A stretch of 64,000 nt of DNA from Cycas panzhihuaensis (lineage: Eukaryota > Cycadophyta): positions 92,325,741 through 92,389,740 of the forward strand of contig CM041465.1 of NCBI GenBank assembly GCA_023213395.1, in the 5' to 3' direction. Positions 23,942-36,015 of the stretch are shown piece after piece. Every line of letters begins with the position of its first letter. Position 1 is the stretch's first letter. Below the pieces are notes generated by a model, which was given only the letters and a program-made list of their open reading frames with translations, was not told the origin of the DNA and did no database searches. The position numbers and the translations under genes are program-made.

Positions 23942-26449
23942 TGTTTCCCAACTATTGGGAATGGACTCAAGACACATCGACACAGGTTTGTTCAGGTATA
24001 TATTCTTAGTTTTCTTACCTATGTTAATTAAGGTGGTTTAGAGTAGTTTGATTGACATATGCCTATCTATATGCATTTGTTTGATTGCCTGCTCATAACG
24101 CATGTGCCTAATGGCACCCTTGACTATGTGACTCACAGTGAGGCATTCCCAGTGAATCGACACCGTATGGCATCTGACCACCCACGATGTCTCCATGGTC
24201 TCTCGGAATGCTCTTGCCAGCTTGTGTGTTCTTATTATAACGTGCCACTTATGCTGCAAATCCTTCCTAAGCCCGGTTTGACCCTTAGATAGGACTCTTT
24301 GCACCGTTTGGGTACTTGCCTCTTGCTAGGCTTTCCCCAATTGATGTATTTCGGGCTTAGCCCCGACCTAGCCCAAAACCCGATTTTATGTTGTTTTTTC
24401 TTCTTTTTAAATTCGGGTTGATCTGTGATGGTAAAGCGATGCAGCGGAGTTCTTGATGCATGAGTTTGCCAGATGATCTGTTAAAATTTAAAAAAAAAGA
24501 AAGCATAGCGATGTCCGCGTTTTTTCACGGAACTGTCGCGTGGCTCCGTACGATTGGAGGCGCCCCGAGGCCCCAACGTTCACTTGCTATGCCCAAGACA
24601 TAAAAGCCTTTTTTTATTCATTTTGGATCATTCTTGACTTGACTTTTTGAAGTTTTCTAAGAGCAACTCCTCAAGAAAAAGACAAGGAAAAGACACATTG
24701 AAAGAAGAACTTCTCTTACAATAGTTGGACAGAGGTGAAGTGGGCTGCTACCAGTTGGAGTTGCAGGGCCATTGCTGCCCCCTACGGAGCTCCATCACGA
24801 GTACCACCTTTCCTCACAAACACTCAAAGCTTCAAGGGATTTTCTCACCAAAAAGACCACTCCAAGGACCCATTTTCAAACTCCCAACTTGCATGGAGTT
24901 TCACTCTTTTGCCCTCTTGCAAAGGACACCCAACACTGCCTCTTAGACATTGCTTGGGCTGCTACTCCAAGTGGCCAAGTGAATGCATGCATGCTCTTCT
25001 CCATTCAAGGTATTTTTTAGCTTCTTGTTGGTGCTTTTTCCTTGCTTTTTGATGGTTCTACTTGCAATTTCCTTCCTCTCTTTTGCATATACTTGCTTTG
25101 GGATCTTCTTTTGTCATTGGAGGTAAGTAATCTTGGCTAGTGGTGACTTACTATAGCGCTGCCCTAGATTGGTTACATTTCTTTGCATTTCCTTGAGACT
25201 CATCCTCCCCTTTCTAGCTTTCTCTTTCACCATTTTCTAAGCTAGTCGGTATAAAGGGTTTCACGCGAGGATCGAGGAGGAGATAGGCGGGGTTCGAGTC
25301 CCCATTGTCGTCCTTCTCCCCAAGGGTTCCGTCCCTTGTCCTCTCTTTCCCTTTATCACCGCGCTTTCTTAGGAAGCAGTGAGGAAACCTATGACAGTTG
25401 GTTTGAGTTCTTTTCCCTTGGTGTAGGCAACCTGTCACTACCTGTTTCGCCTCGTTACCTGCTAGCATTACCTTCCCGGACCCCGTGGAGACCTCTCATG
25501 GGTGAGTTAGCCATCCCAAGGCTATACTCAGTCCCATATAGTACATTTTGGGGTGCTTGACAGTTTGTATGCTTACCGTGTAGTGTTGTTTCATTTTTGT
25601 TACGTGTTGGTGCGTAACTTGATTTCTTTAGTTTAGTTGATTTCATTTCAACATATACATATATGTCTTGTCGTGCTTCGTAGCCTCTCTCCCGAGAGGA
25701 AGGCGTTCTCTCTGTTTGTTTGCAGGATCACATCAGAGGGAGTGGTGTACAAGATCAACTTGGTTCTTGGTCGGCTCTCGCACGGTATCTCTTCTCCCTT
25801 TTCGTTTCGAGCTTTGCTTTTCGTCCTTTCCTTTTATTCAATCTTTGCATGCCCTAGGGGAGGTAAGTAAACCCCCTCCGTCGCCCCCGATCGACGTTGC
25901 ATGCGTGGAGGAGAGAGGAAAGGAGCGCAACCGAGAGAGAGGATCCGCACCACAACCTCAACCACCGGATCCGTGTATTCTTGGCGTTTCCTTTGTTTTC
26001 CCCTTTTATATCATTCTTGCTTTTTACACCTGCTTGATAAGTAAAAGATAAGGAAACATAAAGGAAAAAGGGAATAGTCTTTGTTTCGTTTACTTTCTGT
26101 CTTAGTTTCTTTTACCTTGCATTACATAGAGCAGAAGACCCATTTACGTTGTATTTTCCAACCCATACCTTACTTCACACCCGCTGCGAGTTGAGTTTGT
26201 TGCCCTCTCGTTGCCTTCTCATTACCTTGAGAAGCCGCGGTATGAGGTTTCCCTCTCCTTCCGGCCATCCAAAGGGTAGGAAGGCCTCGTATTTACGCGG
26301 CTACAGGAAGCAACCAGGCACCTTAGGTCCCGAACCCGCTCGGCCAAGACTGACGACCATGAGGTGAGATCCTCATTGCCCAGCCGATCGGTGTTGTGTG
26401 TGTATCCCTTTGCTAGACGTAGGATCGCATTCCCGCGGAGAGCGTTTCA
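23942..26449 (+). repeat. Element C 3' LTR
   Basis: 2508 bp, homologous to 16539-19071. Long stretches are almost identical, but small indels and scrambled blocks occur at CG-rich places (24140-24180, 24415-24560, 25265-25310, 26305-26350). Confidence 0.95.
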
Positions 26450-26454
26450 ACCTC
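26450..26454. repeat. Target site duplication of C, right copy
   Basis: ACCTC immediately after the CA end of the C 3' LTR. Confidence 0.95.
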
Positions 26455-26690
26455 CATTTTGACGGTGACTGAGGGTTTAAGATGGAGAGGACACTACTTC
26501 TAGCACACGGGGCAGGCACCAAGAATGATAGTGAGATTGTGGGTTATAATAGAGGGATCGATTCCCTTCATGTCAGAATAATCTCACGTAAAGATATCTC
26601 AAAACTCCTTAAACAAAAGGGAATATTCCCTTACATCATCAGGAGAGCATTCTGCCCCTACCTTAATGGCCTTGCCTAGGGCTAGGACTA
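26450..26690 (-). pseudogene. Element B reverse transcriptase, N-terminal part
   Basis: Minus strand reads DMKGIDPSIITHNLTI (family: DMPGIDPxVxxHxLxV) and VKMEVEKLLDAGLI as it approaches the C insertion point, then continues at 16538. Stops are of decay type. This is the start of the gypsy RT fold, so C sits within the fingers region. Confidence 0.88.
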
Positions 26691-27529
26691 TGTCCTAGGT
26701 CACCCCCATGCACATGGTATTCCCCTCCTCAAAATAGAGAGGGGCAAGGTCAATAGGAAGGGATGGAATTGGGTCAGTGAGTGTGGACCTAATTGCCAAG
26801 ACCTTCAAGTGGCCAAGCATATGGTGACCAGAAGGAAGGTTGGGCACGAAGCCCCTTAAGTGTTCAAGTAAGGCCTCATCATCTTCGAAGTAATCCACTC
26901 CGTAGATGACCTTACTTTGAATAGATGAGGTGTTAGAGGAAGTAGGAGGGATAGGACCACGATGGTCAGCAAGCTACCCAACATCCCCAAAAGACTCTAT
27001 GGGAGAGTCAGGTAGGGGCTCCTCAGAAGGAGCAAGAGGAAGTTCCTCGAGGCCATCACCTGCGGGGGGTGATAGAGAGGAAGAATCAAGGACCTGTGGG
27101 TCAATGCGTATGATGACATGTAATACAAGGGGGTGACTAGTCTCTCCAACAAGAGGAGTTCTAGGTTAGGACCTAGAACAAGAAGGGTGCCTCCTACTAG
27201 TGTAGAGGAAGGAGACAAGGTGAGGAAAGTCCTCGTCCTCACCATGGGACTTGTCATCACTAAACAAGGCAAGGTACTCGTAGCTCCCGATACCAATAGG
27301 AGCAAAGTGAGTAAGGCTAGAGGAAGAAGATGCGAGATCTTCTTCAAGATGGTATGAATCAGGTAGAAGATACGGGATCTTCTTCAAGATCTGACGAATT
27401 AGGTATGCCGATGGAGCAAGCCGAGGCATCAGTAGAAGGGCCTTTGTCCCCCTTTATATGACCATGACTCACTTAGTTGGTAGGTCAAGTTTGTTTGATA
27501 GGTGGGCATTCGCAGGAAACAACCCTTAT
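26691..27529 (-). pseudogene. Element B protease-RT linker
   Basis: Minus-strand frames 27429-27166 and 26898-26695 are acidic and Ser-rich (ALFSDDKSHGEDEDFP; VDYFEDDEALLEHLRGF). Such linkers separate protease from RT in Tat polyproteins. No enzyme motif is seen. It is homologous in place and character to 22301-22560 in C and 50000-51440 in D. Confidence 0.7.
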
Positions 27530-27988
27530 TCATCCATCATGGACGAACTTGAGTTGCCTCCAACAGGTTAAACACACAGATCCCATCTGATCGAGCCATG
27601 GTCGATACAAGAGAAGATTGTAGTCAATGTCTATGTCAAGGACTACAATGTCAGTGAGGACAATCTTGCCCTCAAGAGTGAGCGGGATTAAAACAGATCC
27701 TAATGGAGTCTTTTCACTACCTTTGTAGCCTTGGCATCGCCATGGAATAGGTTCCAAGGCAGAAATACCAAGCTCTTGTATAACGCGCAAGGGCATGGCA
27801 TTAACGGAAGAACCATTATCGACAACAGTCCTTCGTAAGGTATAATCTAGTGCATCAATAGTGATGGTGAAAGGGAAGTTCCACTGGCATTCCCTTTCAT
27901 AAGCGGGGAGAAGGTCTTTAGGGTCAAAAGAAATGACGGGCTCATGGCTTTGGGTAATACCCAAGGTGTGAATAGGCGTGTTACCCAA
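27530..27988 (-). pseudogene. Element B protease, open frame
   Basis: A 152-residue uninterrupted minus-strand frame with PFTITIDALDYTLRRTVVDN and GSSVNAMPLRVIQELGI; DNGSS is at the Asp-protease active-site position and IDYNLLLYRPWLD is the conserved C-terminal motif (family: DYNLLLGRPWL). It lies between gag and the acidic linker. Being uninterrupted it is the best preserved coding piece of B, but it is only a segment of a gag-pol polyprotein whose other parts are broken. Confidence 0.88.
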
Positions 27989-30627
27989 CCCTAAAGCTTC
28001 TAACAGGAGTGTTCATTATTTAGGACAACTTCTCAAGACGTCTATGATGGACATCCCAACGGCCACGGTACAAAGCTCGTTGACTATAGAAAAGGCCTTC
28101 CCCTTCGCTATGAATTAAGAAAGGGCTCTTCTGAAATTGTAGCAACCTGGATGAACGGGAATAGTCTTGGGAAGTAACGGAACTTCTAGAAGGGAGGTTT
28201 CTAGAGTAGGATCAGAGTGTGGGGCAGGAGAAGAGGCGTCGGCAACCTCTTTAGCGGTTTTAGACGTACAAGGGGGGTGGCCTCAAGCATTTAAATCACC
28301 TTCTTTCCCTTATTCTAGGACCGTGAAGGTGAGGGAGTATGACGGTCAGGGGAATGCGAGGAAGAAGACGAATCTCAGGTGCCCTTCCCTTTATCACGTG
28401 AAGGATAGGAATTCGGGGACCTTCCCTGGTTCTGGTTGTTTTTGGGTTGAGCATTATGATCGCATTCCTCATGTTTAGGAAATAGATCCTTGTGGATCAA
28501 TTGGTCTAGGTTGGGCCTTAAGGCTCGTTTAGGAGATGAATCACATTGTGGGGCATCCCTAAGATGTTGAGCCCTACAACATGAGTTGTCATGGAAACAC
28601 TCTCTATGAACAGAACACCACTTCTTCTCAAGCAAGGAATCTAGGTTCCTTGCTTGAGAGGACTGGATGTTACCACCCTTAGGGAGAGCAGCTTGAGTAG
28701 CTTGTTGGATTTGTTTATTAGAAGTAGGTGATGAAGGGACTTGTAGTTTAAGTTCCTTCATCGTACGTTCGAATGAACGTATAGCAGAAGTGAGCAGATC
28801 TAAGGTCTTCTTAGTTGAATGAGAAGAGGACTTAGTGGATTGTTGTGGTTTGGTCTCTTTGGTTTGGGGTGGTGCCTCACGACGTTGTGAGGGCTTAAGA
28901 GGCTTTTTTAGTCCAGCTTAGATCTTAATAGCCTCAAGCACTAAGCACTTTGCGATAGTGGAATCACATGTGGTTGCCCCCATCTTAAGGACTTCCACAT
29001 GGACTTCTGGGTGAAGTGCATTAACGAAGAGATCCCTCTTCAATTCCTTAGGTAAAGTAGCCTTAGTGGAATGGAGGAGGTCATGAAATCGCCATACAAA
29101 GTCACAATTCATCTCATCGTGCCCTTATTTAAGTGAAAGAAGGGATTTCATTCCACTTTCAAATGGACGAGCCACATCAAAATAGTTAATAAATTTGTCC
29201 ACAAGTTGCTGGAACGAGAAAATGGAATGGGTAGGCAGGCGATAAAACCATTTAAGGGTATCGCCTTGTAAGGAATGTGGAAATAATTTTATTAGTATGT
29301 CGTCATAGGCCCAGTAGTTTATGCACGCCATAGAAAAACTACGAATGTGCTTTATTGGATCCTGTGACGAAGTTCCATCAAACTTAGGAACTCCAGGAGG
29401 ATAAGGTGGCAAATTGGTTCTTAATGCCTCAATAGATAATGACGTTGATCTATAATCCATGAAGAGGCATGCCCTCACCTAGACCATAGGATTGACAAAT
29501 AATGTAGGAGGTAATGGACAAGGAACGGATGGAGGTGAAGGGCCCATCCCTCCCTGAGGAAAGGTCCCTTATTAGAAAGGGACTTGAGGATAAGCACCTT
29601 GAAAGGAAGTTGGGTTTCCTTACAAAGGCACAGCATAAGAAGCTATGCAGGATGGACGAAAGGAAGGGTGTGGAACTGGGTTTTGTCCATATGGGCTGCT
29701 TGTAGGTGGTGCAACCCCATATGGATGTAACGGGTTCACCCCGTAAGCTGGAATATGGTTCCCTTTACCGTGCCCCCAAGGCTGAGAAGTATAACCTGGG
29801 GGTACATAAAGAGAAGGACCATTAGGTTGGTTTTGAGTATACGTGGGGACGAATCCCACATGGCTAGTAGTAGGGGTGCTAGTAAGACATGTAGGTCTAC
29901 TAGGAAATGCATGTACCATGTTAGGAAGTGGTATGTTGGCTTGACTAGGAAAAGGTATGCTAACCCCAAGCTGGGAGAAAGGCATACCACGAGAGGGCCC
30001 CGAAGAGCTAGGACCATGATGAGAAGTAGGGGGTGTGGTAGACATCCCTAAGGTAGATGTAAGGATAGAGCAGGATGAATATATAGGCACAAAAGGGTTA
30101 CTCGTTGTGGGAGGTGTAGATGCGGATGAAGATGGTAGGACATGCATGGACGAGGAAGGTGCCCCACCACGCAAGATATCTTTAAACCATCTAGGATATG
30201 ATTGAAGATGAGCAGCACGAAAGCACTCGTTAAGGGCTTCAACCACGTCAGTAGGAGGGGTATCTACGTAATCGTAGGAGGTAAATAGAACCTTAAACGA
30301 AATAGACCCCTCTGGGCGCTCCTCATAAGAATCACCAATTGGGTGGTGAATCTCAAAAGGAGATGGACCTTATACTCCATGAGTAGAGGCATGGGCATCA
30401 AGTGGGTGATGTTGATCACCCAGATAGTAAATAAGACCATCACCCTCTTGAGTGGATCTTGGAATGGATATGGGGAACTCATGAGCTCCCAAAGTAAAGG
30501 CATGATAAGCCCAATATGAAGGGTATCCTTCTATGGTTGAATCAGAATCTGATGATGAAAGAAGACGATATGCAGGGTCTTCTAACAACAGAGGCAAACC
30601 ACATAGGCAACGTGAGAAGCGTTGCAT
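27989..30627 (-). pseudogene. Element B gag
   Basis: Starts at 30627 (MQRFSRCLCGLPLLLEDPAY) about 150 bases after the primer site. The acidic N-terminus carries SSSDSDSTIEGYPSYWAY. A Pro/Ser/Thr-rich section occupies 30246-29620 (208 residues open), the capsid domain 29478-28918 (WFYRLPTHSIFSFQQLVDKF, then LPKELKRDLFVNALHPEVHV), and a zinc-binding-like KKWCSVHRECFHDNSC is near 28635-28590. Frames are long but separated by stops at 30372, 29127 and elsewhere. It would form the capsid. Confidence 0.88.
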
Positions 30628-30774
30628 ACAAAACTTACTAAAGTGTTAGAAGAGGAAAGAGAAATGTAAAGTATATGTTGGGGGCTACCCAACAAAAGAG
30701 ATAAGTGGAGAAGACCACTAAAAATGTAATAGTACCAACAAGAAAGGAGTAGGAACTAGCTCCCTTATTGGCAG
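30628..30774 (-). other. Element B leader between primer site and gag
   Basis: Short untranslated leader, about 150 bases. No other feature seen. Confidence 0.7.
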
Positions 30775-30793
30775 GTCCCCAGTATGGTCGCCA
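30775..30793 (-). promoter_or_regulatory. Element B primer-binding site
   Basis: On the minus strand TGGCGACCATACTGGGGAC, one base from the LTR end at 30795. It is identical in its first 18 bases to the C site. Confidence 0.92.
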
Positions 30794-30794
30794 G

Positions 30795-33551
30795 TGGATG
30801 CACATCTACGAGATAGTCGCTAAGCTCAATAAGAATAATGGTAGGCAATAATTGGTGTTGAAGGTGTGGGCAAGATTCTACAAGTAAAGAGAGCACCGCA
30901 CAGGGCACCCCATGCACCAGAGCGTGAGTTCAGGACCTATGAATGGCACCCAACTACCTTAGAGTAATCCTCAATCCAGAAGAGAGAGTGCATATAAGGG
31001 GTAGCCTGGATGGTCTCTAGAGGATGGTCCTCCCACCCTTGGATGGCCGGAAGGGAAGAGGAGGAATCCTCAAGGGATCTCCCTATGATGAAGGGAAATG
31101 AATATAAATAGGGTAGGCAAAAGCCTACGATGTAAACAGGTCTCTCTTGGTTATTTGGCCAAGGCAAATAGAACTAAGAGAGAGAGGGAGGTACTTAAGC
31201 CAAGTCTTCCTTTAACAACTAAAGGTGCAAAAAGAAAAAGAATAAGTGTTATGTATGCAAGCAAATAATGCTAAACGGAATGCACTTAAGAGTATGTCTG
31301 GACTGATAAGAAGAGGAAGAGGAAAGGGGGTTCCTATTATGTCCTTTTCCTATATGATACAAGCATATGACATTTAAATGCAAACAACCAATACCATTTA
31401 CCCTTTTACTTTCACATGATCTATTTAGCTAAAGCATAGATTTAAACAAAAGCAAGAAGAGAAAATTAAGGGATAAAGAGATAGATGCATGTACCTCAGA
31501 GGTGTAGCGGCCGACGGGAGTCCTCACCTACCCACAACATACACCCTCATGCCAACTGGTAATTGTGTGACTAAGATCAACGCGAAAGACGAGGGATTCC
31601 TTACCTTCCCCTCATGAAAAGTAAGTGGAATAAAAGGAAGCAAAATGGAACGAGAGAAAGGAAAAGGAGGTAGATCGTACCCAGATTTAGAGATCTTTCC
31701 CTTTCACGAAGTACCACTTCAAACCTGCACTCACAAGGTTTATCCCTTCCAAGAAGGGGCTGCAAGAGAAGCTATATATATGTGCAAATATAGGTAAAGT
31801 ATATGTCAAAATATAATGCTTACGTTAGAGAAATGACTGTTACAAATAAACTCTACTCTCCTCAAGCAAACACGCACGTCAAGCAAGAAAGAAGGAGGGG
31901 AAGCCTCAGGATGGTTAAACCCTTTGCTAAGGTTCTCCACATAGCCCTTTGGCACAGCAAGGTAAGGACAAATTGTAACTTATGACAACCAAGAATCATG
32001 AGGATAAGTGTAACAAAGTGTTGGGGAGGTATCAAGACAACAGGATTACTATGAGTAGCAATCCGGCATACAAACCTCAACCAAGGTCCTTAAGGGATAC
32101 CAAGCAATATTGGGGACACTATGGGGGTCCAAATGAGAGGCGTGCAGGCCTGGAATCAACACAGCAAGGGCTGCACACTTAATAATCAGTAAAGCCTAAG
32201 GTTCACCTTCTCCTAATTAACCTAAGAGAAGCATGGGAGCAGGAGAAGAAAGGTGGGAAGGGGGTTGCCCTTGGGGAGTAGGCCCTAAGTGGGACTGCCC
32301 CATCTTACTCCCTTAACCCAAGCTTTATGGATCTTCTCCTGCTGCTTCCTTAAGAAAAACTAGCAGAGGAAAGGTAAAAACCCAGAGATATAGGGCTAAA
32401 CTTAATGGAAAGGATGTCTACTATAGCTAAACAGAAAGAAAGAGAGCAAACACACTTTAAAATGAGTCTAACATAGGAATAGCACATAAGAAACTCTAAA
32501 AAAAAGGATCTAAATACCTATTGAGCTAAGTCTAGGGTAGGTTTGCCCCTACAACCAGCGAAGGAGGAGAGTTCCTGCAGGGTTTTGCAAGAGGAATCCC
32601 TAAAGGTTGCCGTAAGAGACACTTACTGGGGCGAATGAGGAAGAGAACCATGCCAAACTTGCTTAAGAATACCTGGAGAGGAGCTTCCCACCATGAAGAA
32701 GGGCCATTGTAGGTGGATCCTGGACTAGAGTTGTAGGAAATGCAGGCCTACAGATGCACCTGTGGAAGGAAAATAGGAAAAGTAGAAACTATAGCAGGAA
32801 ATAGTTGAGTTAGAGAGCCAAAAGAGATCTAAGAGATGTAAAATGATGATGGTTTTGGGATTTATACCCATCCCAACCCTAAACAAGTGAATAGGGCATG
32901 AATAGGGCTAAGCTAGGTGTGAGGCCACATGGCAATTCCATGAAGAAAGCGAGAATTGCCATGGCAGTTTTAAAAACTAACCAACAACAGATCGCATCAG
33001 ATAAACTTAGCGATCTAGCTAAGTTTATAGTGGTGCAGGACCAGAAAGCTAGAGTGGCAATAATCTAGGTTCTAAGAGCCTTAGAGGGTGATGTGGCAAG
33101 CCTAGAAGAGGTCAGCCCCACTGTCCAAGTGGCTAGGACAGTCCAGAAGGCATGTGAACAAGGCCAAAAGTAGCATCAAAGGCTAAAGGTCCTAGAAACA
33201 AGGTGATAAAGATGTGGGGTCGGGGTATGAATGGGTCATACAAATCAAATGAGGCTTGAGGCAGTGTGGAGGTAGCGTGGATGGTCATAAAGTACCATAG
33301 GGATGCCTACCTTGCAGAAAGGTGGGTCCCGCTGGGTTGTCATAGGCTCACAATATGACAAGTAGCATGATCAAGCTAAATGGATACAAAGTGATCATAC
33401 GAATGAGGCAAGTAGTCATGCAATAAGGCAGTACTTCTGTCAACCTTCCCAAAGAAATAGTATAAATGAAAAGGAAGAAGCATACCTTGCTTACTTGAGT
33501 TGACCTGTTCGTATCCATTCTCGGTAGCTAGGAAGTAGTATCCAAGTGACA
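30795..33551 (-). repeat. Element B 5' LTR
   Basis: About 2757 bp; homologous to 6492-9312 across its length. The 3' LTR lacks about 20 bases near the U3 start (33520-33545) and has the expanded AT tract. Putative TATA box on the minus strand at 32861-32866. Confidence 0.88.
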
Positions 33552-34004
33552 AAAGGGGTTATGGGGCTTAGAGGGGCCACAACAAGCAAGCAATAATGGC
33601 AAAAGATTCTCTGAAAGGATAAAAAGTGGGTGTAGGGTAATGACCAGGCCTAAGCCTGGTGCTAGGGGTCATGTTGCACCAGCGGATGATGTGATGCAGG
33701 CTTTAGAAGCTAAATTGTACTTGGGGACATCATGGAGACATGGAGGAGGGTTATGGAGCATCATGGGATGTGTATCCCTAGATTATCATAGGCTAAAAAG
33801 GTACAGAGATGTAGTATGATCATGCAAACGAATGTAAAGTGATCATGCAATCGATCAATCAAAATGAAATGCAAGTAAAGTACCTCAATTTACCTTTTCT
33901 AGAACTCATAAAGGTAAGGAATAGTAGTATATCTAAACTTATCTGAGTAGACTCACCCATGTCCATTCCTAGTAGCCAGGAAATAGGTTTAAAGTAAGGA
34001 GTCA
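33552..34004 (-). repeat. Element A' LTR, right piece
   Basis: The section 33700-33990 repeats the pattern of 33290-33540 of B in diverged form (for example TCATAGGCT then GATCATGCAA and GTCCATTCCTAGTAGCCAGG). It resumes the LTR interrupted by B and ends near GTCA before copia element A resumes. Confidence 0.65.
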
Positions 34005-34760
34005 CACTAGTAAAGGTATTCTAGATTACGTATATTCAGATGTGTGGGGACCAGCCCCTGCAATATCTTGTGGAGGATCATTATACTTTGTCACATTTAT
34101 AGATGATATGGCTATATTTTTTGAAAAAGAAATCTTAAGTTTTCAGTGTGTTTAAGCAATTCAAGGCTATAGTTAAGAAGAGAACTAGCAGGTCAATCAA
34201 ATATTTAAGAACTAACAATGTATGTGAGTTTAACTCCTTGGAATTTGAGAACTATTGTAGAGAAGCTAGAATCGAAAGACATAAGACCACTAACTATACT
34301 TCGCAACAGAATAGCGAACTGAACACTCTTGGAAAGAGTAAAAAGCATGTTGAGTAATGCAGTAGTGGAGCAGGGCTTATGGGTAGAATCTATTCAAACA
34401 ACTTATTATTTGGTAAATAGGTCACCATCACTTGTAATAAACTATAAGATTCCTAAAGAGCTATGGACTAGACATCCATGTGACTATTCAAACTTGAAAG
34501 TTTTTTGTTGTGATGCTTATACCTTGACTAATAAAATTCAACATTCAAAGTTAGACCCAAAATCCAAGAGATGTTTCTTTGCTGGTTATGGTGATATAGA
34601 TGGTATAAAGGCATACAGGTTATGGAATCCTACTAACTATAAAATCATTATTAATAGAGATGTTATGTTTGATCAATCTTTTTTTCTAAAATTAGATAAT
34701 GTAGAAGTTGAAGTGAAACAGAAACAGAATGCTAAACATCAATAGGTCAAGCTTGAGACC
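34005..34760 (+). pseudogene. Element A integrase
   Basis: Resumes with KGILDYVYSDVWGPAPAIS and SLYFVTFIDDM, the copia integrase core with its first catalytic Asp. The second region reads RTNNVCEFNS (family RTDNGGEF, so Asp is Asn). The stretch 34329-34745 (138 residues open) includes the conserved FFAGYGDIDGIKAYRLWNP module that ends copia integrases. Broken by a stop and frame change near 34330. Expected role: cDNA insertion. Confidence 0.9.
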
Positions 34761-36015
34761 CAGCCATCTTTGGAAACAGAAGAGTAGGATGACCTTTCTG
34801 AAGATGAATCTCCATTAGACTTACAGGAGTATAGGGACACTCTTCTACCAACTGTTAGAAGATGTACATGAGTTAGTCATCCACCTGACAGGTATAACCC
34901 TTCTATTTCTATTACTTTGGTTTCTAATGATGGTGAGCCTACATGCTATCAGGAACTAGTAGATGATATCCATAATAAGAAGTGGAAGAGGGCTATATAG
35001 GAAGAGATGGATGCTTTGAATAAAAATAATTCATGGGACTTGGTAGAACTTCCATATGGCAGGAAGATTATTAGTTGTAGGTGGGTTTTCAAGAAGAAAA
35101 CATATGTTGATGTAAAGGTTGATAAATGCAAGGCAAGACTAGTGGCTAAAGATTTTATATAGAAAGCAGATATTAACTTTCATGAGATCTTTTTACCAGT
35201 TATTAAGCTTATTTCAATTCGGATTCTATTAGCATTAGTATCTTCTCCTGATTTAGAGCCGGAGTAGTTAGATGTAAAAATAACTTTTCTACATGGAGAT
35301 TTAGATGAGAAGATCTATATGGATCAACCAAAAAGGTTTATATAGGACGACAGGAAAAGACTTGTTTGTAGCCTCAAAAAATCATTGTATGGCCTGAAGT
35401 AATCAACTAAACTATGGTACAAGAAGTTTAATGCCTTCATAGAGAGCTAAAATTTTAAAAGAATTGAGTATGATCATTGTGTTTACTTTAAATTCTTAGA
35501 CAATGGCTTATTCATTATCTTGGTATTGTATATTGATAACATACTCGTTGCAAGCAAGAGCATTGTAGAAATCAACAAGTTAAAGTCTCAATTGGCTAGG
35601 ACTTTTAATATAAAGGATCTAGGAGCTACAAAATAAATCATAGGTATGGAGATACATGGAGATAGGAAAAATGGTAAGCTATGGTTATCACAGCAGAAAT
35701 ATATGGAGAAGGTGCTAACCAGATTTGGTATGACAAATGTGAAACTAGTGAGTATCCCATTGGCCTCCCATTTCAAGCTTTCTTCGAGTATAAGTCCTAG
35801 TAATGAAAAAGAAAAGAATTATATATCTCATATACCTTATGCTAGTGTAGTAAGAAGTTTGATATATGCCATGGTATATACAAGACCTGACATTTCACAT
35901 GCAATCAATATAGTTAGTAGGTTTATAGCAAATCTAGGAAAGGAACATTGGGCAGTAGTGAAATGGGTGCTTTGGTATTTGAGGGGTACAAGTGGCTATT
36001 ACATCACCTTTAGAG
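34761..36015 (+). pseudogene. Element A reverse transcriptase
   Basis: Begins around RYNPSISITLVSNDGEP, then EEMDALNKNNSWDLVELPYG and RWVFKKK, classical copia RT. The active-site box at about 35528-35545 reads YIDNIL, family YVDDIL, so a catalytic Asp is lost. The 35646-36038 frame (130 residues) covers LWLSQQKYMEKVLTRFGM and VYTRPDISHAINIVSRF. Stops such as TAG at 34999 and 35340 are Gln/Trp positions. Inactive. Confidence 0.92.

Larger units (their letters stand above)
16539..26449 (+). mobile_element. Element C: nonautonomous Tat-like retrotransposon (gag and protease only)
   Basis: Complete structure: LTRs 16539-19071 and 23942-26449 both beginning TG and ending CA, TSD ACCTC on both sides, primer site after the 5' LTR and a polypurine tract before the 3' LTR. 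The 4.87-kb interior encodes gag and protease homologous to B and D but no RT, RNase H or integrase. CpG content is still high and gag is readable, so it is the youngest insertion in the nest. It would need enzymes from a B-like partner. Confidence 0.95.
6492..33551 (-). mobile_element. Element B: autonomous-type Tat/Ogre-like Ty3/gypsy retrotransposon, minus strand
   Basis: LTRs at 6492-9312 (3') and 30795-33551 (5') enclose, reading the minus strand: primer site (30775-30793), gag (30627 to about 28000), protease (27988-27530), RT (split by C), RNase H, integrase, a 3' region with an antisense frame, a second RNase H, and a polypurine tract. Without C the element is about 17.1 kb, in the size range of Tat/Ogre elements. 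Flanks GTATC and AAAGG do not match, so no TSD is confirmed. Stops and frame breaks are moderate, fewer than in D and F, so B is younger than those. Confidence 0.9.
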
